DNA of 64,000 nt from Burkholderiales bacterium (GCA_016223165.1 JACRPO010000002.1:151853-215852), one strand, 5' to 3'; shown: positions 10,802 through 20,144, counted from the stretch's first letter. A program made the numbers and translations. The notes: generated by a model from the letters alone, not told the origin.

Positions 10802-11914
10802 ATGAAGACCGTCCGCCGCCTGCTCTACCGCGACATCGTCGCCTCGGTGGGCTTCGTCGCGCTCGCCTTCCTCGCCCTCTTCTACTTCATCGATTTCGTC
10901 GAGACCTTGGGCGACGCCGGTGCCAAGGGGTTCGCGGCCCTGGAAGCCGCGTGGTCGGCGGCACTCGAGATCCCGAGCCACTTCTACGAACTGCTGCCGA
11001 TCGCGGTGCTCATCGGCACCATCTACTCGCTGGCACGGCTGGCCCAGTCTTCGGAGTTCACCATCCTGCGCACCGGTGGCCTCGGCCCGGGCCGCGCACT
11101 CGGGCTGCTGGCCGGGCTGGGCGTGGCCTTCAGTGCGCTCACCTTCTTCGTCGGCGACTACGTCGCACCGCGCGCCGAGCGCGAGGCGGCGCTGTTCAAG
11201 GCGCGCACGAGTGGCGGCACGCGCGTAGGCACCGCCGGCGCCTGGCTCAAGGAACGGCGGCATACGCCCGAAGGCGAACGCAGCTTCTCCATCAACATCG
11301 CCGGCACCAGCGGCGGCGGCGGCTTGGCCGAAGTGCGTATCTTCGAGTTCGACGACGACGGCCGGCTCGTCCAGCGCATCGCCGCGCGCGAGGGCCGGGT
11401 CGCCGACGACGGCACCTGGACCCTCATCGATGCCGAAGAGACGCACTGGCCTCGCGCCCGCGCCGCCGGCCAGCCGCCGGTGGTGGTGCGCAGGCTCGCC
11501 CAACTGCAGTGGCGGAGCACGCTCACGCCGGAGGTGGTGGCGGCCGCCGTCTTGCCGCTGCGCACGATGACCACGCTCGACCTCTGGCGCTACAGCACCC
11601 ACCTGTCCGACCAGGAACAATCGGCGCAGCGGCACCAGATCCAGTTCTGGAAGAAGGCCCTGTACCCGATGGCCTGCCTCGTGATGGTGGCGCTGGCACT
11701 GCCGTTCGCCTACATGCATGCGCGCGCCGGCAGCGTCAGCCTGAAGGTCTTCGGCGGCATCATGCTCGGCATCGGTTTCGTGCTGCTCAACAACCTGGCC
11801 GGCCACATCGGCCTGCTCAACGGCTGGGTGCCCTGGGCGGCGGCGGCCTCGCCGAGCCTGCTCTTCCTGGCACTCTCGATGGCGGCCTTCGCCTGGTTGG
11901 TGCGCTACCGCTGA
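10802..11914 (+). CDS. lptG: LPS export ABC transporter permease LptG
   Basis: Partner permease of LptF. The 370-residue product begins MKTVRRLLYRDIVASVGFV, has an N-terminal membrane pair with the family's FIDFVETLG, ELLPIAVLIGTIYSLARLAQSSEFTILR, a periplasmic domain and C-terminal helices including KALYPMACLVMVALALPFAY. ATG 10802 is preferred because the longer open frame starts inside lptF. The first residues after the start are the conserved cytoplasmic entry helix. Confidence 0.95.
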   Translation: MKTVRRLLYRDIVASVGFVALAFLALFYFIDFVETLGDAGAKGFAALEAAWSAALEIPSHFYELLPIAVLIGTIYSLARLAQSSEFTILRTGGLGPGRALGLLAGLGVAFSALTFFVGDYVAPRAEREAALFKARTSGGTRVGTAGAWLKERRHTPEGERSFSINIAGTSGGGGLAEVRIFEFDDDGRLVQRIAAREGRVADDGTWTLIDAEETHWPRARAAGQPPVVVRRLAQLQWRSTLTPEVVAAAVLPLRTMTTLDLWRYSTHLSDQEQSAQRHQIQFWKKALYPMACLVMVALALPFAYMHARAGSVSLKVFGGIMLGIGFVLLNNLAGHIGLLNGWVPWAAAASPSLLFLALSMAAFAWLVRYR

Positions 11915-11943
11915 GACCCGATGACCCGCCGCACGATCGAAGC

Positions 11944-12348
11944 ATGACCCAGGGCCTCATCCTGTTCGCTCACGGGGCGCGCGATCCCGCCTGGGCGGCC
12001 CCCTTCGAGGCCGTCGCCGCGCTCGTGCGCGCGCGCCAGCCCTCGTGGCAGGTGCGGCTGGCCTATCTCGAGCTCATGAGCCCGCCGCTCGCTGAAGCGG
12101 CAGCGGCGCTGGTCGAGGCGGGCTGCCGCCGTGTCACGGTGCGGCCCATGTTCCTCGGCACGGGCGGCCACGTGCGCAAGGACCTGCCGCTGCTGCTCGA
12201 CGAGTTGCGGCGCACCCATGCCGGCGTCGAGTTCACGTTGCACGAGCCCATCGGCGAGAACGCAACGGTGCACGCCGCCATGGCCGAGGTGATCGCCGAA
12301 TGCAGCGCCGGGCGGCAACCGGCCTGCGGCTCGCGGGGTACGCCTTGA
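11944..12348 (+). CDS. CbiX/SirB-type sirohydrochlorin chelatase
   Basis: A short (134-residue) class II chelatase of the CbiX family, which inserts Co or Fe into sirohydrochlorin for cobalamin or sirohaem. It starts TQGLILFAHGARDPAWAAPFE; the His in FAHGARD is the metal-site residue, and a second site is seen in VRPMFLGTGGHVRKDLPLL. Length matches single-domain CbiXS proteins. The stop TGA overlaps the TTG start of the CysB-like gene by four bases, so the pair is coupled; sirohaem is needed for sulfite reduction, which fits a CysB partner. Confidence 0.87.
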   Translation: MTQGLILFAHGARDPAWAAPFEAVAALVRARQPSWQVRLAYLELMSPPLAEAAAALVEAGCRRVTVRPMFLGTGGHVRKDLPLLLDELRRTHAGVEFTLHEPIGENATVHAAMAEVIAECSAGRQPACGSRGTP

Positions 12349-13352
12349 ACTTGCACCAGCTGCGCTTCGTGCAGGAGGCGGCGCGCCGCAACCTGAACCT
12401 CACCGAGACGGCGCGCGCCCTGCACACCTCGCAACCGGGCGTCAGCAAGGCCATCCGCGAGCTCGAGCAGGAGCTCGGCGTCGACCTCTTCGTGCGCCAC
12501 GGCAAGCGGCTGACGCGCATCACCGAGCCCGGGCGGCAGATGCTGGCTTCCGTGGAGACCATCCTGCGCGAGGTGGCCAACCTGCAGCGCATCGGCGACG
12601 AGTACGCCGGCCGCGACACCGGCACGCTGTCCATCGCCACCACGCACACGCAGGCGCGCTACTTCCTGCCCGGGCCGGTGGCCGAGCTGCGCCGGCGTTA
12701 TCCGCAGGTGCAGGTCGTGCTGCACCAGGGCGTGCCCGAGCAGGTAGCGAGCATGCTCAAGAGCGAGGTGGCCGACATCGGCCTGGCCACCGAGGCGCTG
12801 GCCGCGCACGAGGACCTCGTCACGCTGCCCTGCTACGAGTGGCAGCACGTGCTGGTGGTGCCGCGCACGCACACGCTCGCACGCGAGAACCGGCCGACGC
12901 TGGAGCAGCTCGCCGCCGAGACGCTCGTGCTCTACCACCCGACGGTGACCGGGCGCACGCGCATCGACCAGGCCTTCGCACGCGCGCGGCTCGCGCCGCG
13001 CGTGGCGCTGGAGGCCATCGACTCCGACGTCATCAAGACCTACGTGCGCCTGGGCCTCGGCGTGGGCATCGTCGCCGAACAGGCGATGCGCGAAGAGGCC
13101 GAGGCGGCCGGCGGCAGCGACCTCGCCTCGGTGCCGCTCGGCCACCTGTTCGGCAGCAACGTGACGCGCGTCGCGTTCAAGCGCGGCGTCTACCTGCGGC
13201 ACTTCGTGCTCGCCTTCGCCGAGCTGCTGGCGCCGCGCCTGAACGCCACGCTGCTGGCACGCGCGCTCAGGAGCGACGCCGCGAGCGCGGTCCGCGCCGC
13301 CGGCGTGGATGGCGCGGGTGGCGCCCGCGCCGACAACGACTACCAACTCTGA
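12345..13352 (+). CDS. cysB: CysB-type LysR-family regulator of sulfur metabolism (TTG start)
   Basis: LysR-type regulator, 335 residues from the TTG at 12345. That start gives MNLHQLRFVQEAARRNLNLT, which matches the conserved first residues of CysB/Cbl; the ATG at 12300 would add 15 unconserved residues. HTH is residues 3-60 (LTETARALHTSQPGVSKAIRE, with the wing GKRLTRITEPG). The effector domain has SIATTHTQARYFLP and LYHPTVTGRTRID, typical of the CysB group that senses N-acetylserine or sulfate. It is coupled to the CbiX gene through a TTGA overlap. CysB and Cbl cannot be separated by eye. Confidence 0.88.
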   Translation: MNLHQLRFVQEAARRNLNLTETARALHTSQPGVSKAIRELEQELGVDLFVRHGKRLTRITEPGRQMLASVETILREVANLQRIGDEYAGRDTGTLSIATTHTQARYFLPGPVAELRRRYPQVQVVLHQGVPEQVASMLKSEVADIGLATEALAAHEDLVTLPCYEWQHVLVVPRTHTLARENRPTLEQLAAETLVLYHPTVTGRTRIDQAFARARLAPRVALEAIDSDVIKTYVRLGLGVGIVAEQAMREEAEAAGGSDLASVPLGHLFGSNVTRVAFKRGVYLRHFVLAFAELLAPRLNATLLARALRSDAASAVRAAGVDGAGGARADNDYQL

Positions 13353-13376
13353 CGATTCCCGAAAGCCCACGCTGTC

Positions 13377-14528
13377 ATGAGCACGCCCGTCATCGCCTCC
13401 CGCCTGCCCACGGTCGGCACCACCATCTTCACCGTCATGTCCGCGCTGGCGCAGGAGACGGGCGCCATCAATCTCGGCCAGGGCTTCCCCGATTTCGAAG
13501 GCGACCCCGCCCTCGTCGACCATGTGGCGCGCGCCATGCGCGAGGGCCTCAACCAGTACCCGCCGATGGCCGGCGTGCCGGGCCTGCGCGAACGCATCGC
13601 CGAGAAGATCGAGGCGCTGTACGGGCGCCGCTACGACCCCGGCAGCGAGATCACGGTCACCGCGGGTGCCACGCAGGCCATCATCACCGCCGTGCTAGCC
13701 GCCGTGCACCCGGGCGACGAGGTCATCGTGCTCGAGCCCTGCTACGACAGCTACGCGCCCAACATCGAGCTGGCCGGCGGGCGCGTCGTGCGCGTGCCGC
13801 TCACGCCGCGCACCTTCCGCCCCGACTTCGCGCGCATCGCCGCGGCGATGTCGCCGCGCACGCGCATGCTCATCGTCAACTCGCCGCACAACCCCAGCGC
13901 CACGGTGTGGACGCGTGCCGAGATGGAACAGCTCTCCGCCTTGCTCGCGCCGACCGACGTGCTGCTCGTCTCCGACGAGGTCTACGAGCACATGGTCTAC
14001 GACGGCGCGTCGCATGTCAGCGCCGCGTCGGTGCCGGGGCTGGCGGAACGCGCCTTCGTCGTCTCCAGCTTCGGCAAGACCTATCACGTGACGGGCTGGA
14101 AGGTCGGCTACGTCGCGGCGCCGGCGGCATTGACCACCGAGTTCCGCAAGGTGCACCAGTTCAACGTCTTCACGGTCAACACGCCGGTGCAGCACGGGCT
14201 TGCGCGCTACATGGCCGACCCGCGACCGCATCTCGACCTGCCTGCCTTCTACCAGCGCAAGCGCGACCTGTTCCGCACCGGTCTCGAGGCGACCCGGCTC
14301 GTGCCGTTGCCCAGCCAGGGCAGCTATTTCCAGGTCGTCGACTACGCCGGCGTGAGCGACTTGCCTGAGGCCGAGTTCTGCCAGTGGCTCACGCGCGAGA
14401 TCGGCGTCGCCGCGATCCCGCTTTCGGCCTTCTACGAAGGCGGCTTCGAGCAGCGGCTGGCGCGGCTGTGCTTTGCCAAGCGCGACGAGACGCTGCGCGA
14501 AGCGCTGGTCAGGCTGGACAAGCTTTAG
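13377..14528 (+). CDS. PLP-dependent aminotransferase, methionine aminotransferase (YbdL) type
   Basis: Fold-type I class I/II aminotransferase, 383 residues. It has INLGQGFPDFEGDP near the N-terminus, ITVTAGATQAI for cofactor phosphate, NSPHNPSATVW, SDEVYEHMVYDG, and the Schiff-base lysine K234 in SFGKTYHVTGWKVGY, which closely resembles the YbdL methionine-oxo-acid transaminase; the C-terminal Arg site is RLARLCFAKRDETL. It follows the CysB-like gene by 24 bp, consistent with a sulfur amino-acid role. Other amino donors are possible. Confidence 0.88.
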   Translation: MSTPVIASRLPTVGTTIFTVMSALAQETGAINLGQGFPDFEGDPALVDHVARAMREGLNQYPPMAGVPGLRERIAEKIEALYGRRYDPGSEITVTAGATQAIITAVLAAVHPGDEVIVLEPCYDSYAPNIELAGGRVVRVPLTPRTFRPDFARIAAAMSPRTRMLIVNSPHNPSATVWTRAEMEQLSALLAPTDVLLVSDEVYEHMVYDGASHVSAASVPGLAERAFVVSSFGKTYHVTGWKVGYVAAPAALTTEFRKVHQFNVFTVNTPVQHGLARYMADPRPHLDLPAFYQRKRDLFRTGLEATRLVPLPSQGSYFQVVDYAGVSDLPEAEFCQWLTREIGVAAIPLSAFYEGGFEQRLARLCFAKRDETLREALVRLDKL

Positions 14529-14544
14529 CGCCGCGTGCGGCAAG

Positions 14545-14563
14545 GCGGCGGCGCTGCCGCCGC
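14545..14563. terminator. Terminator-like hairpin between converging genes
   Basis: A perfect 7-bp GC stem (GCGGCGG/CCGCCGC) with a five-base loop sits between the ends of the aminotransferase gene and the FimV-like gene. There is no U-tract, so it would need another factor or act as a 3'-end stabiliser. Confidence 0.35.
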
Positions 14564-14577
14564 GAGCTAGGGGCGAG

Positions 14578-16602
14578 CTAGGGGCGCCGCTGCCCCGGGC
14601 TTGTCGGCGGGTCCAGGTCGCCGAAGAGGCTCGGCCGCCCGGCCGGGCTGCGCGTGATGTCGAAGTCCAACGGCTTCGTCGGCTTCTCGGCATCGTCGCC
14701 ACGCGGCGCGGCGTTGTCGCTCTCGAGACCCAGGTAGGGCACCGGGGCGGTGGCGCCGAACTCGGTGGCCGCCTCGCTCATCGGCAGCAGGAAGTCGACA
14801 TTGCCCGCCTCGGCGCTCTTGCGGTCCAGCAGGTCGCGCGCCAGCGAGTAGAGCAGCAGCACCTCGCGGTAGGCCGGCAGGTCGAACAGTTCGCCGCGCG
14901 ACTTGCGGAAGAGCAATGCCTCGAGTTCGGCCATCGCGTCCAGCGGCCGCGGCCACACCTGCTGCAGGCGCGGAACGACGCCGGGGTAGTCGTCGAGCGA
15001 CCGGCCCGCGGCGAGATCGGCACCCCACTCGGGCGCGTAGGCATTGAATCGATGGTTGAAGCGCGTGCGCGTGCGTTCGTAGGCCTCGCGGTCGCCGCGC
15101 CGGCGGTAGATCTCGAGCAGCTTCAGGTACGGCAGCGGGCTGCCGCCACCGGTGCTGCGCAGGTGCTCCATCAGCAGGTCGATGGCGGCCTCGTCCTGGC
15201 CGAGCACGACGAAGAACTCGGCCTGCTGCTCCAGGTCGATCAGCTCTTCGATCGTCACGTCGCGCGGCGCGCCTTCGTCGGGCGACGACATCGGCGGCAG
15301 CGGCTGCGTCTTCGTCACCTCCGAGCGGTTCTCGGGGATGGGCGACGCCTCGGTCTGCGCGAGGTCCGACGAGACCCAGGGGTCCACCGGCGTCACGGCC
15401 GGCGGCGGCCAGGCCGGCGTGCCGCGGTGCCAGCGCGCGCCGGCAGGTGCGGTGCCGACGGCGGGCACGGTCACGAACGAGGTCGTCGGAGACGACAGGT
15501 TCGTCGACTCGGCGCCGGCGTTGGAGGCGGCGGCGCTGGACGACGTGGCCGCCGAGGCGCGCCAATCGACGCGGCGTTCGCGTTGCAGCGCCGTCAGGCG
15601 CCAGCCCAGCCAGCCGGCGAGCGCGCCCAGCACCAACACCGCCGCGGCCAGCGGCAGCATCCAGCGGCTGGTCTCCTCGCTCGCGGCGAGGCGCTGGCGC
15701 AACTGCGCCGACTGCTCCTGCGCCGTGCGGGACTCGCTGCGCAGCTGTTCAACGGTGCGCTCGAGCGCCGAAATGCGGGCTGCCGCCGACGACGCCGCTG
15801 CTTCGGCGGCGCGGGCGGCGCTTGCCGCCTGGGCGACGGCTTCCATCGCCTGCGCGATGACCTCGGCCTGCGGCGGCTTGGGCGGTTCGGCGGCTTCCAG
15901 TTGCAGGCGGGGCCGCGCCGGGGCCGTCGCGGTGCGCCGCGCCTCGCCGGCTGGCCTGGGCCGCGTGCGCACGGGCCGCGTCGCCGCCACGCTGCCCGGC
16001 GGGCGCGCACGCAGCACGACACGATCGCCGCTGCCCGGGCGCGAAGCCGCCGCCGAGGGTGCCGGCGCTGACGAGGGGGCCGTCGAACCTTCGACGCCCG
16101 AAGCCGGCGGTGCAGGCGGTGCCGCCGGCACGCCGCCAGGGGCGGCGGCGGCCCCGGCCGGCTCGCCGCCCGGTGTGATGGGCGTCGGCATCACCGGCGC
16201 CACGGCCGGCGGCGCCGCCGTCATCGGCGGTTCGGCGAAGACGACGAAGCGACGCGACAAGCTCGGCGGGCATCCCAGCGTCACGGCCACGTTGACCACC
16301 GGCTCGTCCACCGCCTGCGAGGTCAGCACGCGCAGGCGCAACTGCTCGCCGCTGACGGTCTCGACGGTGGTGCGCACGAGCGCCGAAGGCAGCCGCCTTT
16401 CGCCCACCGTGACCTCGGCCGACACGCATTCGGCAGTGATGGTTTCGCCGGGTTCGGTGCGCACCTGCACGGCGAAATCGAGGTTCTGCCCGAGTTGCGT
16501 GCTGCTCGACCCCGACCCGAAGCCCGCCGCGGAAACCTCGACCGAAACGACGGTCAATGCCGCCACGAACCAGGGCGACAGCGGGCGCGTCAGTGGGAGC
16601 AT
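14578..16602 (-). CDS. FimV-like membrane protein
   Basis: A 674-residue protein with the layout of FimV/HubP polar scaffold proteins. A signal-like helix (1-26) leads to a small beta domain, residues 30-115 (STQLGQNLDFAVQV, GERRLPSALVRTTVE), then a long Pro/Ala linker, a predicted coiled coil about 245-310, a membrane helix about 310-333, an acidic region, and a C-terminal helical repeat region (IEELIDLEQQAEFFVVLGQDEAAIDLL). I see no LysM peptidoglycan-binding motif, which classical FimV has. Its stop codon lies inside an 11-bp direct duplication. A role in cell-pole organisation or type IV pili is inference. Confidence 0.75.
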   Translation of the reverse strand: MLPLTRPLSPWFVAALTVVSVEVSAAGFGSGSSSTQLGQNLDFAVQVRTEPGETITAECVSAEVTVGERRLPSALVRTTVETVSGEQLRLRVLTSQAVDEPVVNVAVTLGCPPSLSRRFVVFAEPPMTAAPPAVAPVMPTPITPGGEPAGAAAAPGGVPAAPPAPPASGVEGSTAPSSAPAPSAAASRPGSGDRVVLRARPPGSVAATRPVRTRPRPAGEARRTATAPARPRLQLEAAEPPKPPQAEVIAQAMEAVAQAASAARAAEAAASSAAARISALERTVEQLRSESRTAQEQSAQLRQRLAASEETSRWMLPLAAAVLVLGALAGWLGWRLTALQRERRVDWRASAATSSSAAASNAGAESTNLSSPTTSFVTVPAVGTAPAGARWHRGTPAWPPPAVTPVDPWVSSDLAQTEASPIPENRSEVTKTQPLPPMSSPDEGAPRDVTIEELIDLEQQAEFFVVLGQDEAAIDLLMEHLRSTGGGSPLPYLKLLEIYRRRGDREAYERTRTRFNHRFNAYAPEWGADLAAGRSLDDYPGVVPRLQQVWPRPLDAMAELEALLFRKSRGELFDLPAYREVLLLYSLARDLLDRKSAEAGNVDFLLPMSEAATEFGATAPVPYLGLESDNAAPRGDDAEKPTKPLDFDITRSPAGRPSLFGDLDPPTSPGQRRP

Positions 16603-16877
16603 CGGTACGGAGGGCGGCGGCAGGGAAAATCGCCGAGGACTCTAGCATGAAGCCCCGGGCCACCCCCCATCCCGGGGACGCGTTCGTGGCGCGGGTCACG
16701 TCGCCGGCGGCCGGGTTGTGGCGCGGCTGCCACCGCCGGACCGTACCGTGCGCGAAGGCGCGCGGCGGCCCCATCGACGATACCGAGGCCGGGTCGCAGT
16801 GCTTCGGGCCGCCGCGCCTGCGCGCGTGCAGCGCCGACAATGAGCGCTCGGTGCGCCTGTCGCCGCAGGGACGAAGC

Positions 16878-17582
16878 ATGCATACCCCGGTTCTTACAGT
16901 CGAAGAGCGTCAAAACATCGAGACGGGCTCCTGGTTCAGCAAGCTCTCGCTGCCGCTGCGCCAGGCCATCCTCGCCCGCAGCGGCGTGCGGCGCCTGGCC
17001 GACGGCGCGCCGCTCGCCTCCCGGGGCATGCCGGCCGAGGAGTGGTGCGGCGTCGCCCTCGGCGCGGTGCGCGTGAGTTCGGTGTCACTGTCGGGCAAGC
17101 AGGTCACGCTGACCTATGTCGAGCCCGGCACCTGGTTCGGCGACATCGCCCTCTTCGACGGCCTGCCGCGCACGCACGATGCCGACGCGCACGGCGCCAC
17201 GACGCTGCTCACGGTGCGCAAGGCCGACTTCAAGGAACTGCTGGCGCAGCATGTCGAGCTCTACGACGCGCTGCTGCGGCTCAACTGCCGGCGCCTGCGC
17301 CTCATGTTCGACCAGTTCGAGGACCTCAACACGCGCCCGCTGCGCTCGCGCCTGGCGCGCCAGCTGCTGCTGCTCGCCAAGAGCTACGGCGTGGCCGAGG
17401 GCGAGCAGGTGCGCATCGGCCTCGCGCTGGCGCAGGAAGACCTGGCACAGTTGCTCGGCGCCTCGCGCCAGCGCGTCAACCAGGAGCTGAAGGGCTTCGA
17501 GCGCGACGGCGCGCTGCGCGTGGAGCCCACGCGCCTGGTGATCGTCTCGCGCGACCAGCTGCTCGCCGCGGCGCGCGGCTGA
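16878..17582 (+). CDS. Crp/Fnr-family transcriptional regulator
   Basis: A 234-residue Crp-type regulator from ATG 16878. The N-terminal domain has a beta-barrel with GTWFGDIALFDGLPRTHDADAHG, a dimerisation helix (VELYDALLRLNCRRLRLMF) and a C-terminal winged helix with LALAQEDLAQLLGASRQRVNQ. No cysteine cluster is present, so it is not an Fe-S sensor. The start is chosen because residues encoded upstream are Pro/Arg-rich and show no conservation. It is divergent from the FimV-like gene across 275 bp in which I see no other gene. Effector and targets are unknown. Confidence 0.9.
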   Translation: MHTPVLTVEERQNIETGSWFSKLSLPLRQAILARSGVRRLADGAPLASRGMPAEEWCGVALGAVRVSSVSLSGKQVTLTYVEPGTWFGDIALFDGLPRTHDADAHGATTLLTVRKADFKELLAQHVELYDALLRLNCRRLRLMFDQFEDLNTRPLRSRLARQLLLLAKSYGVAEGEQVRIGLALAQEDLAQLLGASRQRVNQELKGFERDGALRVEPTRLVIVSRDQLLAAARG

Positions 17583-17676
17583 GGCCGGCGCCTGGCCCGC
17601 CCCGCTCGTTGATTCCGAAGCGCCGCCTCGCGCCGTGCGGCTAAGCTGCGCGCTTCTGCACACGGACAGGACGGCG

Positions 17677-18774
17677 ATGGAACAGTTCACCGGCACGCGC
17701 GAGATGGCCGCCAGCCACGCCTTCGACCTCGCCGCGCTCGAGGCCTGGCTGGCCCGGCACCTCGCGGGCTTCGCCGGCCCGCTCACGGTGCAGCAGTTCA
17801 AGGGCGGCCAGAGCAATCCCACCTACAAGCTGATCACGCCCGCGCGCCACTACGTCATGCGCAGCAAGCCGGGGCCGGTGGCCAGGCTGCTGCCCTCGGC
17901 GCACGCCATCGAGCGCGAGTTCCGCGTCATGAAGGCGCTTGCCGGCACCGGCGTGCCGGTGGCGCGCATGGACGTGCTGTGCGAGGACGAGTCGGTCATC
18001 GGCCGCGCCTTCTTCGTCATGGAGTGCGTCGACGGACGCGTCATGTGGGACCAGTCGCTACCCGGCATGACCCCCGGCGAGCGCGGCGCCGTCTACGACG
18101 AGATGAACCGCGTCATCGCGCGCCTGCACGGCGTCGACGTCGCCGCGGTGGGGCTCGCCGACTACGGCCGGCCCGGCAACTACTTCGAGCGCCAGATCGG
18201 CCGCTGGAGCAAGCAGTACCTCGCCTCGGCCACCGAGCCGATCGCCGAGATGGACCGGCTGATCGATTGGCTGCCGGCGCACATGCCGGCCGGCGCGCGC
18301 GACGCGAGCCGCGTCTCGGTGGTGCATGGCGACTACCGGCTCGACAATCTCATCTTCCACGCCGGCGAGCCGCGCATCGCCGCCGTGCTCGACTGGGAGC
18401 TGTCGACGCTCGGCCACCCGCTCGCCGACTTCAGCTACCACTGCATGAGCTGGCACATCCCGCCAGGCACCTTCCGCGGCATCGGCGGCCTCGACCACGC
18501 GGCGCTCGGCATCCCCGACGAACGTGAATACGTGCGCCGCTACTGCGAGCGCGTCGCCGAGCACACCGGGCAGCGCCGCGACGTCGACACGCTCATGGGC
18601 GAGTGGAACTTCTACCTCGCCTACAACCTCTTCCGCCTCGCCTCCATCACGCAGGGCATCGCCAAGCGGGTGGTCGACGGCATCGCCTCGAGCGCGCAGG
18701 CGCGCGCCACGGGCGCCTCGACCCGGCCGCTGGCCGAGATGGCGTGGGCCTTCGCGCAGCGCTTCGACGGCTAA
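17677..18774 (+). CDS. Phosphotransferase-family protein (aminoglycoside-phosphotransferase fold, acyl-CoA dehydrogenase-associated)
   Basis: A 365-residue kinase-fold protein. It shows a nucleotide-binding part with QFKGGQSNPTYKL and YVMRSKPGP, the catalytic loop VHGDYRLDN and the metal-binding DWE. These match the APH family, and in particular the group found next to or fused with acyl-CoA dehydrogenases (ACAD10/11-like), thought to phosphorylate 4-hydroxyacyl-CoAs. The next gene, 78 bp away, is such an acyl-CoA dehydrogenase, which supports that reading. Antibiotic resistance is unlikely. The start ATG 17677 is inferred from where conservation begins. Confidence 0.88.
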   Translation: MEQFTGTREMAASHAFDLAALEAWLARHLAGFAGPLTVQQFKGGQSNPTYKLITPARHYVMRSKPGPVARLLPSAHAIEREFRVMKALAGTGVPVARMDVLCEDESVIGRAFFVMECVDGRVMWDQSLPGMTPGERGAVYDEMNRVIARLHGVDVAAVGLADYGRPGNYFERQIGRWSKQYLASATEPIAEMDRLIDWLPAHMPAGARDASRVSVVHGDYRLDNLIFHAGEPRIAAVLDWELSTLGHPLADFSYHCMSWHIPPGTFRGIGGLDHAALGIPDEREYVRRYCERVAEHTGQRRDVDTLMGEWNFYLAYNLFRLASITQGIAKRVVDGIASSAQARATGASTRPLAEMAWAFAQRFDG

Positions 18775-18852
18775 GAGCCTGTGACACCCAGGCGACTGCC
18801 GCCCAGGGCGCGGCGCGCGACACTCCAATTCAATCAACGCCGGGAGCCCGTC

Positions 18853-20088
18853 ATGGATTTCAGCTACTCCGCACGCACCCAGGACCTGCAGGCCCGCGTC
18901 AGCGCCTTCATGGCCGAGCATGTCTACCCGGCCGAAGCCGCCTACGAGGCCGAGCTCGAGGCGAACACGAAAGCCGGCAAGCGCTGGACGCCGCTTTCGA
19001 CGATCGAGAAGCTCAAGCCGAAGGCGCGTGCCGCCGGCCTGTGGAACCTCTTCCTGCCCGAGAGCGAGCTCGGTGCGGGCCTCACCAACCAGGAATACGC
19101 GCCGCTGGCCGAGATCATGGGCGCCGTGCCGTGGGCGAGCGAGGTCTTCAACTGCTCGGCGCCCGACACCGGCAACATGGAGACCATCGTGCGCTACGGC
19201 AGCGCCGAGCACAAGGAGCGCTGGCTGAAGCCGCTGCTCGCCGGCGAGATCCGCAGCGCCTTCGCGATGACCGAGCCGGCGGTGGCCAGCTCGGACGCCA
19301 CCAACATCGAGGCGCGCATCGAGCGCCGGGGCGACGAGTACGTCATCAACGGCCGCAAGTGGTGGACCAGCGGCGCCGGCGACCCGCGCTGCAAGATCAT
19401 GATCTTCATGGGCAAGACCGACCCCGCAGCGCCGCGGCATTCGCAGCAGTCGATGATCCTGGTGCCGATGGACGCACCCGGCGTCAAGGTGCTGCGTTCG
19501 CTGTCGGTGTTCGGCTACGACGACGCGCCGCACGGCCACATGGAGGTCGACTTCAAGGACGTGCGCGTGCCGGCGAGCAACATCCTGCTCGGCGAGGGGC
19601 GCGGCTTCGAGATCGCGCAGGGGCGGCTAGGCCCCGGCCGCATCCACCACTGCATGCGCACCATCGGCCTGGCGGAACGGGCGCTCAAGCTGATGTGCGA
19701 GCGCGCCTCCAGCCGCGTCGCCTTCGGCAAGACGATCGCGCAGCAGACGGTGACGCAGGAGCGCATCGCCGAGGCGCGCTGCATGATCGAGCAGTCGCGC
19801 CTGCTGACGCTGAAGGCGGCCTGGATGATGGACGTGGCCGGCAACAAGAGCGCCAAGGGCGAGATCGCGATGATCAAGGTCGTGGCGCCCAACATGGCCT
19901 GCCAGGTGCTCGATTGGGCCATGCAGGTGCACGGCGGCGGCGGCGTCAGCCAGGACTTCCCGCTCGCCTCGCACTACGCGCACGTGCGCACGCTGCGCTT
20001 CGCCGACGGACCCGACGAGGTGCACCGCAACGCCATCGCGAAACTCGAGCTCGGCAAGCACGCACCGGCGCCGGCGAAGGTCCACTGA
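18853..20088 (+). CDS. Acyl-CoA dehydrogenase family protein
   Basis: FAD-dependent acyl-CoA dehydrogenase, 411 residues. Seen are the N-terminal helical domain, the flavin-contact [21 protein letters not shown], the middle beta-domain with [16 protein letters not shown], and the C-terminal helical domain with [11 protein letters not shown] and the closing [16 protein letters not shown] and [18 protein letters not shown]. The R-x-x-FGK motif and sequence fit the ACAD10/11-like group rather than short-chain enzymes. It probably works with the upstream phosphotransferase to turn 4-hydroxyacyl-CoA into a beta-oxidation substrate; that pathway link is inference. Confidence 0.92.
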   Translation: MDFSYSARTQDLQARVSAFMAEHVYPAEAAYEAELEANTKAGKRWTPLSTIEKLKPKARAAGLWNLFLPESELGAGLTNQEYAPLAEIMGAVPWASEVFNCSAPDTGNMETIVRYGSAEHKERWLKPLLAGEIRSAFAMTEPAVASSDATNIEARIERRGDEYVINGRKWWTSGAGDPRCKIMIFMGKTDPAAPRHSQQSMILVPMDAPGVKVLRSLSVFGYDDAPHGHMEVDFKDVRVPASNILLGEGRGFEIAQGRLGPGRIHHCMRTIGLAERALKLMCERASSRVAFGKTIAQQTVTQERIAEARCMIEQSRLLTLKAAWMMDVAGNKSAKGEIAMIKVVAPNMACQVLDWAMQVHGGGGVSQDFPLASHYAHVRTLRFADGPDEVHRNAIAKLELGKHAPAPAKVH

Positions 20089-20108
20089 GCTGACCTGGTC
20101 CCGCCTCT

Positions 20109-20132
20109 CTCTCCCGCGCGCGCCGGGGAGAG
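20109..20132. terminator. Terminator-like hairpin between converging genes
   Basis: CTCTCCC (20109-20115) pairs with GGGAGAG (20126-20132) around a GC-rich 10-base loop. It lies between the acyl-CoA dehydrogenase stop and the stop of the opposite gene. No U-tract is present. Confidence 0.35.
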
Positions 20133-20144
20133 GAGCCGCCCGGC

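Noticed and set aside
17677..18774. Aminoglycoside resistance kinase
   Set aside because: The context with an acyl-CoA dehydrogenase and the sequence type fit the metabolic phosphotransferase group.
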